A DNA stretch of 19,561 nucleotides from DASXTS01 sp036505275 (GTDB lineage: Bacteria; Actinomycetota; Actinomycetes; Mycobacteriales; Pseudonocardiaceae): assembly GCA_036505275.1 (NCBI GenBank), contig DASXTS010000018.1, positions 1 through 19,561 of the forward strand, read 5' to 3'. The translations under genes and the position numbers were made by a program. Positions 5,806 to 13,152 of the stretch are shown piece by piece; within the stretch, counting starts at the first letter, position 1; each line of letters begins with the position of its first letter. The notes under the pieces are model-generated. The model had not been told where the DNA came from, searched no databases, and saw nothing but the letters and a program-made list of their open reading frames with translations.

Positions 5806-7130
5806 CCGGCGGCAGGGACCCCGGCCCACGAGATCCGGGCCCACGAGAGCCGGGCCCAAGAGATCCGGGCCCAAGAGATCCGGGCATCGACGCCGTTCGC
5901 GCGGTGGCGATCGCCGGGATCGTGCTCGGACACTGGCTGGTCACCGCGATCGTGTTCGGCCAGGACGGTGCGCTGCGGGTGGCCAGCCCGCTGGCCACCA
6001 TGCCCGGCCTGGAGCCGCTGACCTGGCTGCTGCAGACCCTCGGGCCGGTCTTCCTCGCTGCCGGCTTTGCCGCGGCCCGCTCCGGCTCGGCAGCCACGTC
6101 GAGCGGTCAGGCCAGGATGGCCCGGCTGCGCCACCCGGTGGCGACGCTGGTCGGCCTGCTTGCGGTTACCTTGTCCGTCGGCGCCGTCGCCGGTGTGCCG
6201 TCCACGACGCTGGGCACGGTCGCGACCCTGGCGCTCAGCCCGCTGTGGTTTCTGCTGCCGTACCTGGCGCTCACCGCTCTCACCCGCGTGATCACCACGG
6301 TGATCCGCCGGGCCGGGCCCGCACCGCCCGTGGCGGCCGCGGTGGCGGTCGTGGCCGGCGCCGACCTGGGGGCCGGGCTCCTTCCGCTGACGGTGTGCGC
6401 GGCGTGGCTCGTCCCGTACTCGCTGGGCGTCGCATTGGCCGAAGGGCGGCTGGGCGGTCGCGGTACCAGGTGGGCATTGCTGGTCGGCGGCACCGCGGCG
6501 GTCGTCGCGCTGGTCGCTGCCGGCTACCCGGGCAGCGCCGTCGGCATGCCCGGTGCCGGCCGGTCCAACCTCAACCCGCCATCGCTGGCATGCGTGGCGC
6601 TCGCCATCGCGCAGGCGGGCGCGGTGGTGCTCGCGCTGCCGTGGCTGCGCCGCCACCCAAACCGCGCCGTCGGTGCTGTCAACCGGGCCGCGCTGCCGAT
6701 CTACCTCTGGCACCAGGTGGCATTGCTCGTGGTCACCGTCGCGATGGCATGGTTGGCCGGCGGCAGGCCGCTGACCGGACTGCACACGGAACCCGGTGCA
6801 GGCTGGCTCGCCGCCAGGGCGGCCTGGTTGGTGCCCTTCGCCGCGACCCTGGCCCTGTTGGTCGCCCCGCGGTTGACGCGCACCTGGCGCGTCGACCCGT
6901 CCCAGGTGGGCCAGCCGTTCTCCGGGCGGGCGGCGTTGCTATCCCCGTTCGACCGGCTGATCCACTACCGCAGGCGCCGTCGACAAGGCCATGACCGCGG
7001 CGGTGCACCGCGAGATCAAGGACCTGGCTCACTGGCTCGAACTGGACCTCACATGGCCCGGTTGAGCAAGCCCCGGTTGAGCAAGCCCGGGTTGAGCAAG
7101 CCCCGGTTGAGCGAGCGGCGGAGCCGGTGA
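5802..7130 (+). CDS. Acyltransferase-3 family membrane protein with a chimeric C-terminus
   Basis: The GTG at 5802 overlaps the hydrolase stop. Residues 1-27 are DPGPR repeats; the acyltransferase_3 fold starts at about 28 with AVRAVAIAGIVLGHW, whose His is the conserved one of this family. About ten hydrophobic helices follow, including LWFLLPYLALTALTRVITTV and ALPIYLWHQVALLVVTVAMA. Such proteins transfer acyl groups to extracytoplasmic glycans or lipids; the acceptor here is unknown. The acyltransferase part ends near residue 360 (~6881). Residues 361-395 (TWRVDPSQVGQPFSGRAALL and SPFDRLIHYR) instead match the winged-helix region of YcaQ-type DNA glycosylases, and residues after about 396 are an out-of-frame basic tail plus LSKPR repeats. 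The annotated end at 7130 is thus a read-through product of a gene fusion; the catalytic part appears complete. Confidence 0.8.
   Translation: MTGGRDPGPRDPGPREPGPRDPGPRDPGIDAVRAVAIAGIVLGHWLVTAIVFGQDGALRVASPLATMPGLEPLTWLLQTLGPVFLAAGFAAARSGSAATSSGQARMARLRHPVATLVGLLAVTLSVGAVAGVPSTTLGTVATLALSPLWFLLPYLALTALTRVITTVIRRAGPAPPVAAAVAVVAGADLGAGLLPLTVCAAWLVPYSLGVALAEGRLGGRGTRWALLVGGTAAVVALVAAGYPGSAVGMPGAGRSNLNPPSLACVALAIAQAGAVVLALPWLRRHPNRAVGAVNRAALPIYLWHQVALLVVTVAMAWLAGGRPLTGLHTEPGAGWLAARAAWLVPFAATLALLVAPRLTRTWRVDPSQVGQPFSGRAALLSPFDRLIHYRRRRRQGHDRGGAPRDQGPGSLARTGPHMARLSKPRLSKPGLSKPRLSERRSR
5816..5882 (+). repeat. In-frame 15-bp tandem repeats at the acyltransferase N-terminus
   Basis: Four consecutive copies of a unit like AGATCCGGGCCCAAG encode DPGPR/EPGPR pentapeptides immediately before the first membrane helix. 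The unit length keeps the frame under copy-number change. Each copy contains GGGCCC, so the RNA could also fold locally. Confidence 0.7.
6879..7065 (+). pseudogene. Internally deleted ycaQ-like DNA glycosylase remnant
   Basis: The acyltransferase frame between about 6879 and 6974 encodes WRVDPSQVGQPFSGRAALLS and PFDRLIHYR, a hallmark of the winged-helix part of YcaQ-type crosslink-repair DNA glycosylases (known family pattern: WRVDP..., GRxALLSPFDxLIxDR). From about 6973, in the +1 frame, GAVDKAMTAAVHREIKDLAH followed by WLELDLTWPG ends with TGA at 7063-7065; this resembles the end of the same family. The usual ~60-70 residues between the two pieces (ending MYKPxxKRxWGYxxLP... in homologues) are missing, as is the whole N-terminal part. 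One deletion removed the gene's 5' portion and fused it to the acyltransferase, another removed its middle. Identification is from recalled family patterns, not a search. Confidence 0.65.
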
Positions 7131-8552
7131 GACGCTGCGGAACTCTCGGCCGACGTCCTCCGGGGTGACCTCGTGGGTGATCTCGTAGTGCGCCGCCTCG
7201 TAGGCGATCACCCGGTGCGGCCGGCCCCTCGTCAACGTCAGTGCACGCGCCCAGTTGTACATGGCGCCCAGCCGGTTGCCCCAGCCGATGAGGTAGAGCA
7301 CGTGGATGAAACCCCACATCGTGTAGCCGATCACGCCGGTGAACCGGATGCCACGGGCGTCGGCGACCGCGTGCAGGTGGCCGATCGTCGCCATGCTGCC
7401 CTTGTCGAAGTACTTGAAGGGCGCCACGTCCTCACCCTTCAGCCGGGACCGGATGACCTTGCCGACGTACTTGCCCTCCTGGATCGCGGGCTGGGCCACA
7501 CCGGGCAGCTTGTTCAGCGACACCATGTCGCCGATCGCGAACACCTCGGGGCGCCCGGGCAGGGTGCAGTCGGGCAGCACCGCCACCCGGCCGGCCCGGT
7601 CGGTCTCCGCGCCGCTGGCTTCGGCCAGCATCCGGGCCAGCGGCGAGGCCTGCACGCCGGCGGCCCAGATCTTCGTCCGGGCCGGGATGCGCTCCTCCCC
7701 CGCCGAGCCCTTGACCGTGATGCTGTCGCCGTCCATGCCGGTCGCCATGGTGTTCAGCCGTACCTCGACACCCATCTTCTCCAGCCGCTTCTGCGTGTAG
7801 CGCTGCAGCTTCCGGTGGAACGGCCCGAGCACCGCCCCGGCCGCCTCGACCAGCAGAATCCTGGCCTCGGTGGTGTCAACCGAGCGGTACTCCCTCGGCA
7901 GCACCTTGTGCGCCAACTCGGCCACCTGGCCGACCAGCTCGACCCCGGTCGGCCCAGCGCCGACGACCACGAAGGTCAGGTAACGGGCCCGCTCCGCCGG
8001 GTCGGCGGCCAGTTCCGCCATCTCGAACGCGGACAGGATGTGGCTGCGCAGGTGTCGGGCGTCCTCCAGGGTCTTCATCCCGGGCGCGAACTCCGCCCAC
8101 TCGTCCCGCCCGAAATACGCGTGCGTCGCTCCGGCCGCGACGACGAGCGTGTCGTACGGCAGCGGCAGCATGCGGCCGTCCGCTGCGAGCGCGTGGACGA
8201 CCTTCTGCTCCAGGTCCAGTCGCTTGACGTCGGCCAGCAACGCCCGCGCGTTGGCCTGCTTCTTGATGACACCGCGGAGCGCCGGGGCGATCAGGCCCTC
8301 GGACAGGATCCCGGTGGCGACCTGGTACAGCAGCGGCTGGAACAGGTGATGGTTGGTCCGGTCGACGATCGTGACGTCCACGTCGGCTCGAGCGAGGGCC
8401 GTCGTCGCGTTGACCCCACCGAAGCCACCGCCGACCACGACAACCTGGTGCCGCCGGCTGGTCAATGAGGACACCCCCTTGGCCGGGCCTTTTTGTGGAT
8501 CTTTGCTGCGAAGTGTCGCAGAGAGTGCCGCGGGCACGATGGTCTCTTCCAC
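7029..8552 (-). CDS. ndh: Type II NADH dehydrogenase (NDH-2)
   Basis: This membrane-associated flavoprotein passes electrons from NADH to quinone without pumping protons. The FAD dinucleotide motif is VVVVGGGFGG (residues ~37-46), the NADH-binding Rossmann motif is FVVVGAGPTGVELVG (~194-208), the second FAD motif is VFAIGDM, and a C-terminal amphipathic/membrane segment includes GFIHVLYLIGWGNRLGAMYN. The frame opens with GTG at 8552, but the family usually starts just before the first Rossmann strand. TTG at 8465, eight bases after AAGGGGG, or GTG at 8474, would give about 475-480 residues and is likelier. The C-terminus carries four LAQPG repeats and a short tail that overlaps the 3' end of the convergent acyltransferase/ycaQ remnant by about 100 bases, so its original stop has probably been replaced. 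It is divergent from gpmA across a 170-base gap. Confidence 0.92.
   Translation of the reverse strand: MEETIVPAALSATLRSKDPQKGPAKGVSSLTSRRHQVVVVGGGFGGVNATTALARADVDVTIVDRTNHHLFQPLLYQVATGILSEGLIAPALRGVIKKQANARALLADVKRLDLEQKVVHALAADGRMLPLPYDTLVVAAGATHAYFGRDEWAEFAPGMKTLEDARHLRSHILSAFEMAELAADPAERARYLTFVVVGAGPTGVELVGQVAELAHKVLPREYRSVDTTEARILLVEAAGAVLGPFHRKLQRYTQKRLEKMGVEVRLNTMATGMDGDSITVKGSAGEERIPARTKIWAAGVQASPLARMLAEASGAETDRAGRVAVLPDCTLPGRPEVFAIGDMVSLNKLPGVAQPAIQEGKYVGKVIRSRLKGEDVAPFKYFDKGSMATIGHLHAVADARGIRFTGVIGYTMWGFIHVLYLIGWGNRLGAMYNWARALTLTRGRPHRVIAYEAAHYEITHEVTPEDVGREFRSVSPAPPLAQPGLAQPGLAQPGLAQPGHVRSSSSQ
7057..7116. repeat. Four 15-bp tandem repeats shared by two convergent ORFs
   Basis: Units at 7057-7071, 7072-7086, 7087-7101 and 7102-7116 follow CCCGGTTGAGCAAGC with one or two substitutions. 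On the minus strand they encode the LAQPG pentapeptides at the end of the NADH dehydrogenase; on the plus strand they encode LSKPR/LSKPG at the end of the acyltransferase ORF. The ycaQ-like stop codon lies inside the first unit. Confidence 0.8.
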
Positions 8553-8710
8553 ACAGCAGGAAAGGCAGTTCGGCGCCCGCCGGGGTCACGTTTGCCGCTC
8601 AGTGGGCAGGTCCACGGCGCGCCGAGGTTGTGCCGCGGCCGGCCACCCACGATCATGAAATGACGATCCCGTCCACCGAGAGCGATCCCGCACCCCGGGG
8701 AAACCACTGG

Positions 8711-8716
8711 CAGGCT
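8711..8716 (+). promoter_or_regulatory. Possible -10 box for gpmA
   Basis: CAGGCT stands 6 bases before the gpmA ATG and resembles actinobacterial TAGGCT-type -10 hexamers. The ATG has no good ribosome site, which would fit leaderless transcription. I see no clear -35. The surrounding gap 8553-8722 would also hold the ndh promoter, and contains a small inverted repeat TCATGAAATGA at about 8654-8664. Confidence 0.3.
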
Positions 8717-8722
8717 AACCCC

Positions 8723-9472
8723 ATGGCGACCTTGCTGCTGCTCCGTCACGGCCAGAGCGACTGGAACGCGAAGGACCTGTTCACCGGCTGGGTGGACAGG
8801 CCGCTCTCACCGCTGGGCGAGCAGGAGGCGCGCCGCGGCGGCGAGCTGATCGCAGAGGCGGGCGCGCTGCCGGACATCGTGCACACCTCGGTGCTGCGCC
8901 GCGCGATCTCCACGGCGAACCTCACGCTCGACGTCTGCGACCGGCACTGGATCCCGGTACGCCGCAGCTGGCGGCTGAACGAGCGGCATTACGGAGCCCT
9001 CCAGGGCAAGGACAAGAAGCAGGTCCGGCTGGAGTTCGGCGACGAGCAGTTCATGCTGTGGCGGCGCTCCTACGACGTGCCGCCGCCGCCGATCGAGCCG
9101 AACACCGAGTTCGCGCAGACCGGCGACCCACGCTACGCAGAGCTGGGGGATGCGAATCCGAGCACCGAATGCCTCGCCGACGTGGTCGCCCGAATGGTGC
9201 CGTACTGGGAGCAGGCGATCGTGCCGGACCTGCGGGCGGGGATGGTGGTCATCGTCGCCGCGCACGGCAACTCGCTGCGGGCGCTCGTCAAGCACCTGGA
9301 CGGGATGTCCGACGAGGCCGTCGTCGGGCTGAACATCCCGACCGGCATCCCGCTGCGCTACGAGCTCACGGAGTCGGACGGCGGCCTGCGCCCCGTCGAA
9401 CCCGGCGGTACCTACCTCGACCCGGCGGCCGCAGCGGAGGCCATCACCGCTGTGGCGGCCCAGGGCCGGTAG
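8723..9472 (+). CDS. gpmA: 2,3-bisphosphoglycerate-dependent phosphoglycerate mutase
   Basis: This cytoplasmic glycolytic enzyme interconverts 3- and 2-phosphoglycerate. At 249 residues it has the length of the dPGM family. The phospho-histidine motif LLLLRHGQSDWN (H9) opens the protein; LFTGWVDRPLSPLGEQEA, LNERHYGALQGKDKKQ, RRSYDVPPPP and the second catalytic His in IVAAHGNSLRALVKHL follow in the standard order. ATG at 8723 gives the canonical N-terminus (MATLLLLRHG), although the frame is open upstream. It is the first gene of the carbon-metabolism block, 29 bases ahead of the isomerase gene, and together with enolase at the end of the block supplies PEP, the phosphate donor of the PTS encoded between them. 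Confidence 0.96.
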   Translation: MATLLLLRHGQSDWNAKDLFTGWVDRPLSPLGEQEARRGGELIAEAGALPDIVHTSVLRRAISTANLTLDVCDRHWIPVRRSWRLNERHYGALQGKDKKQVRLEFGDEQFMLWRRSYDVPPPPIEPNTEFAQTGDPRYAELGDANPSTECLADVVARMVPYWEQAIVPDLRAGMVVIVAAHGNSLRALVKHLDGMSDEAVVGLNIPTGIPLRYELTESDGGLRPVEPGGTYLDPAAAAEAITAVAAQGR

Positions 9473-9501
9473 TGGGACGCCCGAGGACACCGGAGGAGAC
9501 C

Positions 9502-9960
9502 ATGAGGATCGCGCTGGCGAGTGACCACGCGGGATTCTCGCTGAAGGAGGAGATCAAGGAACTCCTCCGGGACCACAAGCTGACCGACTTCGGCACGCAC
9601 GACCACAACGCCTGCGACCTGCCCGACTTCGCCTACCCAGCGGCGCTCGCCGTCGGCGAGGGCCAGGTCGACCGGGGCATCCTGGTGGACGGTGTCGGCT
9701 ATGCCAGCGCGATGATCGCGAACAAGATCCACGGCGTGTTCGCCGCGGTGTGCCAGGACCCGTTCTGCGCGACGCTCGCCCGATCGCACTCCGACACCAA
9801 TGTGCTCTGCCTGGGCGGAAAGATCATCGGATCGGCCCTGGCGCTCGAGATCGTGCGGGTGTGGATGTCCACGGAGTTCCTTGCCGATGTCCCCAAGTAC
9901 GCCATGAGGGTGGACAAGGTCCGCCGTATCGCGGCGAAACACGTCCTGGAGCTGCAATGA
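9502..9960 (+). CDS. RpiB/LacAB-family sugar-phosphate isomerase
   Basis: This 152-residue protein starts at an ATG with a strong ribosome site (CGGAGGAGA, about 5 bases upstream). The family marks are IALASDHAGFSLKEEI (residues 3-18), DLPDFAYP, MIANKIHGVFAAVCQDPF and the closing ARSHSDTNVLCLGGKIIG. Such enzymes interconvert ribose-5-P and ribulose-5-P, or related aldose/ketose phosphates. The catalytic cysteine of E. coli-type RpiB (in LICGTG) is here Asp63 (LVDGVG), and GIGMSI is YASAMI. It therefore belongs to a variant subgroup and may act on a different sugar phosphate; mycobacterial-type RpiB also lacks that cysteine. Its stop region (ATGA at 9957) precedes ptsI by 74 bases. The placement suggests a role in feeding a PTS-derived or pentose sugar into glycolysis. 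Confidence 0.85.
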   Translation: MRIALASDHAGFSLKEEIKELLRDHKLTDFGTHDHNACDLPDFAYPAALAVGEGQVDRGILVDGVGYASAMIANKIHGVFAAVCQDPFCATLARSHSDTNVLCLGGKIIGSALALEIVRVWMSTEFLADVPKYAMRVDKVRRIAAKHVLELQ

Positions 9961-10034
9961 GAGTCGGACCCGTGGCCAGTTCAGCCACGTCGAGGAGGAC
10001 GGGCGGCGGGCCCGTCCGGGGAGGCGAGGTCGTC

Positions 10035-11711
10035 GTGTCGTTGATGACGGGGATCGGAGTCTGTCCCGGAATCGCGGTCGGACCAATCGTACGGATGCCG
10101 GACCCGGTGCCCGAGCCGGCGGCCGGTCTCTTGACCGGTGACCGGGACTCGGAGAAGGCCCGGATCCAGCCGGCCATGGAGGCGGTCGCCGCGGAACTGC
10201 AGGCCCGGGCCAAGAAGGCCGAGGCGGAGACGAAGGCCGTGTTGGAGGCTACCTCCGTCATGGCCATGGATCCCGGGATGCTCGACCTCGCCGTGGCCGG
10301 CGTCGCCGAGCGTGGCCTGACCGCAGCGCGCGCGGTCTTCGAGGCCGGGAACACGTTCCGCGACCTGCTCGCGAGCGCCGGCGGCTACATCGCGGCGCGG
10401 GTCGCCGACATCGAGGACGTCCGGGACCGGATCATCGCGGCCGTGCTCGGGGTCCCGATGCCGGGCATTCCGGACCCGGGTCATCCGTTCATCCTCGCGG
10501 CGCGGGATCTCGCACCCGCCGACACGGCGACGGTCGACCCGGACAAGGTGCTCGGCTTCGTCACCACCGAGGGCGGGCCGACCAGCCACACCGCGATCCT
10601 GGCGCGCACCCTCGGCGTGCCGGCGGTGGTGGCCTGCGTCGGCGCATTGAGCGTCCCCGAGGGCACGACGGTCGTGCTGGACGGCGGCGCCGGCACGCTG
10701 GACCCCGCGCCGAACGACGCCGCGGTGCAGGACGCCGAAAAGCGGATGGCGGCGCGGCGCGGCGCCGTGCACGTGTGGCGGGAGGAGGGCGCGACCGCCG
10801 ACGGCCGGCGGATCCTGTTGCTGGCCAATATCGGCGACCCGAGCAGCGCGCGGGCGGCGGCGGCCGCGGGGGCCGAGGGCGTCGGGCTGTTCCGCACCGA
10901 GTTCCTGTTCCTGGACGCGGCGACCGAACCCACGGTGGCGCAGCAGGAGGAGTCCTACGCGGAGGTCTTCGGCGCGTTTCCGGGCCGCAAGGTCGTGCTA
11001 CGCACCCTGGACGCCGGCGCCGACAAGCCGCTGGCCTTCCTCGACCAGGGCGAGGAGCCCAATCCGGCGCTCGGGGTGCGCGGGCTGCGGGTCGCGTTCG
11101 AGCGGCCGGAGATCCTGGACCGCCAGCTCACCGCGGTCGCCGCGGCCGCCAAGCGGACGTCGGCGGAGGTCTGGGTGATGGCGCCCATGATCGCGCTGGC
11201 CTCCGAGGCGAAGTGGTTCGCCGATCGGGTGCGGTCGCACGGCCTGCCCACCGCCGGCGTGATGGTCGAGGTGCCGGCCGCGGCGCTGTGCGCCCGGCAG
11301 ATTCTGGAGATCGCCGACTTCGCCAGCATCGGCACCAACGACCTCGCGCAGTACACCATGGCCGCCGACCGGATGGCCGGGCCGCTGGCCGCGCTCAACG
11401 ACCCCTGGCAGCCGGGCTTGCTGCGGCTCGTGCAGCTCACGGGGGCCGCGGGCGCCGAGACCGGGAAGTCCGTCGGCGTCTGCGGCGAGGCCGCGTCCGA
11501 CCCCGTGCTCGCGGTCGTCCTGGTCGGCCTCGGCGTGGTGAGCCTGTCCATGTCGGCCCGGGTGATCAGCGAGGTCGGGGAGCTGCTGAAGACGGTCACG
11601 TTCGACGAGTGCGAGCGGCTCGCCAGGCTGGCGGTGGACGCCGCGGACGCCCAGACTGCGAAGGCACGTGTCCGCGCCGGGCTGCCGCAGCTCGCCGACC
11701 TCGGGTTGTAG
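10035..11711 (+). CDS. ptsI: PTS enzyme I, phosphoenolpyruvate-protein phosphotransferase
   Basis: Enzyme I takes phosphate from PEP onto a histidine and passes it to HPr. At 558 residues it matches actinobacterial PtsI. The N-terminal GIGVCPGIAVGP is followed by the HPr-binding helical part, the active-site H185 in TTEGGPTSHTAILAR, the PEP-binding barrel with GLFRTEFLF (~285-292), SIGTNDLAQYTMAADR (~431-446) and C483 in GVCGEAASDP. GTG at 10035 is preceded by GGGGAGGCGAGG at good spacing and gives the expected start; ATG at 9957, overlapping the upstream stop as ATGA, would add 26 low-complexity residues and is less likely. Ahead of fruK by 45 bases, it is part of one operon with the fructose-specific components and, further on, HPr. 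Confidence 0.96.
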   Translation: MSLMTGIGVCPGIAVGPIVRMPDPVPEPAAGLLTGDRDSEKARIQPAMEAVAAELQARAKKAEAETKAVLEATSVMAMDPGMLDLAVAGVAERGLTAARAVFEAGNTFRDLLASAGGYIAARVADIEDVRDRIIAAVLGVPMPGIPDPGHPFILAARDLAPADTATVDPDKVLGFVTTEGGPTSHTAILARTLGVPAVVACVGALSVPEGTTVVLDGGAGTLDPAPNDAAVQDAEKRMAARRGAVHVWREEGATADGRRILLLANIGDPSSARAAAAAGAEGVGLFRTEFLFLDAATEPTVAQQEESYAEVFGAFPGRKVVLRTLDAGADKPLAFLDQGEEPNPALGVRGLRVAFERPEILDRQLTAVAAAAKRTSAEVWVMAPMIALASEAKWFADRVRSHGLPTAGVMVEVPAAALCARQILEIADFASIGTNDLAQYTMAADRMAGPLAALNDPWQPGLLRLVQLTGAAGAETGKSVGVCGEAASDPVLAVVLVGLGVVSLSMSARVISEVGELLKTVTFDECERLARLAVDAADAQTAKARVRAGLPQLADLGL

Positions 11712-11756
11712 CGGCGTGGGTATCAACGTGGATATCAAACTGCCGGTGAGGTGCGC

Positions 11757-12707
11757 ATGATCGTCACACTCACTCCGAACCCCAGCATCGATCGCACCGT
11801 GGAGATCGAGGCGCTGCGCCGCGGCGAGGTCAACCGCGCGATCGGCGGGCGGATCGACCCGGGGGGCAAGGGCGTGAACGTCTCCCGGGCGCTGGCCGCC
11901 GGTGACGTGGCGACCGTCGCCGTCTTCCCCTCCGGCGGGATCGAGGGCGAACAGCTTGCCGCGCTGCTCGCTCCGCTCGGTGTGCAGGTCGTCCGTGTTC
12001 CGATCGCGGGCACGCTGCGGAGCAACATCACCGTCGTCGAGCCGGACGGGACCACCACCAAGCTCAACGAGTCGGGCCCGGAGTTCAGCCCCGACGAGGC
12101 CCGCGCACTCGAGCGGACCGTGGCAGAGGTCGCCGCGCACGCGAACTGGGTGGTCGGCGCCGGCAGCCTGCCGCGCGGACTGGGCAACGACTTCTACGGC
12201 CGGCTGGTGCGGATGCTGCGGGACGTCGACACCCAGGTCTGCGTCGACACCAGCGGGGCGCCGCTCGCCGAGGCGATCGACGCCGGCCCGGATCTGATCA
12301 AGCCGAACGCCGAGGAACTGGCCGAGCTCGTCGGCCGCCCGCTGCGCCGGCTCGGGGAGGTCCTCGAGGCCGCCGCCGAGGTGCGCAAGCGCGGCGTCGG
12401 CACGGTGCTGGTCAGCCTCGGCGCCGACGGGGCGCTGTTGGTCAGCGCAGACGAGACCCTGCACGGGTGGTCGCCGCCGGCGCCGACGGTCCGCAGCACG
12501 GTGGGGGCCGGCGACTCGGCCCTCGCGGGCTTCCTGGCCGGCGGCGGGCGCGGCCGGCCCGCTCTGGTGACGGCCCTGGCGTACGGTGCCGCAGCGGTGA
12601 CGTTGCCCGGCACCGCCATGCCGCGGCCAGCCGATCTCGACAAGGCGGCGGTCGTGGTCACCGACGACCTTGATCTGGACCGAGCGCTAGGAGGGACCGA
12701 ACGATGA
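11757..12707 (+). CDS. fruK: 1-phosphofructokinase
   Basis: This PfkB-family sugar kinase phosphorylates fructose-1-phosphate, the PTS product, to fructose-1,6-bisphosphate. It has 316 residues. Marks are MIVTLTPNPSIDRTVEI at the start, the substrate/ATP loop DPGGKGVNVSRAL (35-46), TKLNESGPEFS, GAGSLPRGLG and the catalytic GAGDS with D253. ATG at 11757 is used because GGTGAGG stands 5 bases upstream and it gives the typical MIVTLTPNPS start; a GTG two codons earlier is possible. The stop overlaps the EIIA start by 4 bases (ATGA). Its position between ptsI and the EII genes assigns the transporter to fructose. A 14-codon reading frame (11716-11760) precedes and overlaps its start, with no clear ribosome site. 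Confidence 0.95.
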   Translation: MIVTLTPNPSIDRTVEIEALRRGEVNRAIGGRIDPGGKGVNVSRALAAGDVATVAVFPSGGIEGEQLAALLAPLGVQVVRVPIAGTLRSNITVVEPDGTTTKLNESGPEFSPDEARALERTVAEVAAHANWVVGAGSLPRGLGNDFYGRLVRMLRDVDTQVCVDTSGAPLAEAIDAGPDLIKPNAEELAELVGRPLRRLGEVLEAAAEVRKRGVGTVLVSLGADGALLVSADETLHGWSPPAPTVRSTVGAGDSALAGFLAGGGRGRPALVTALAYGAAAVTLPGTAMPRPADLDKAAVVVTDDLDLDRALGGTER

Positions 12708-13150
12708 GTGATGTGATCACGGCGGACTTCGTCGATCTGAAGCTCGAGGCCGACGACCGGCAGGCCGCCTCGCGTTCTCTCGCGGAGCGGTTGGTGGCCG
12801 GCGGCCGGGTCACTGATCTGGATGGGTTCCTCCGCGACATCGCCCTCCGGGAGTCGCAGATGCCGACCGGCATCGAGGGCGGCATCGGCATCCCGCACTG
12901 CCGTTCGGTGCATGTGACCGAGCCGAGCCTCGCGTTCGGCCGCGCGGCGGCCGGTATCGACTTCGGAGCCTCCGACGGCCCGGCCGATCTGATCTTCCTG
13001 ATCGCCGCTCCGGAGGGCGGTGACGCCTCGCACATGCAGATCCTGGCGGCGCTGGCCCGCCGGCTGATCAGGTCGGAATTCAAAGACACCCTGCGCGCGG
13101 CAAGCGACCCCGAAGAGGCCGCCGCGTACATCCGTCGGGAGGTGAGCTAG
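12704..13150 (+). CDS. PTS fructose-type EIIA component
   Basis: This 148-residue cytoplasmic protein accepts phosphate from HPr and hands it to EIIB. The active-site His is H65 in GIEGGIGIPHCRSVHV, typical of the EIIA fructose/mannitol family (PTS_EIIA type 2). The rest of the fold, with DLIFLIAAPEGGDASHMQIL and LARRLIRSEF, is present at full length. The start overlaps the fruK stop and the next gene follows after 2 bases, so translation of all three is coupled. In many streptomycetes EIIA is fused to EIIBC in one FruA; here it is a separate protein. Confidence 0.93.
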   Translation: MSDVITADFVDLKLEADDRQAASRSLAERLVAGGRVTDLDGFLRDIALRESQMPTGIEGGIGIPHCRSVHVTEPSLAFGRAAAGIDFGASDGPADLIFLIAAPEGGDASHMQILAALARRLIRSEFKDTLRAASDPEEAAAYIRREVS

Positions 13151-13152
13151 TC

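Noticed and set aside
8553..8722. Rex-type NADH-responsive operator in the ndh upstream region
   Set aside because: No TTGTGA-N-TCACAA-like palindrome was found; only the weak TCATGAAATGA repeat.
10775..11749. Open frame inside ptsI in another plus frame
   Set aside because: Low-complexity Arg/Gly-rich product overlapping a complete PtsI; a GC-rich shadow.
11716..11760. 14-codon ORF overlapping the fruK start
   Set aside because: Stop-start overlap is suggestive, but there is no convincing ribosome site and the chance of such a short frame is high; kept only as a remark under fruK.
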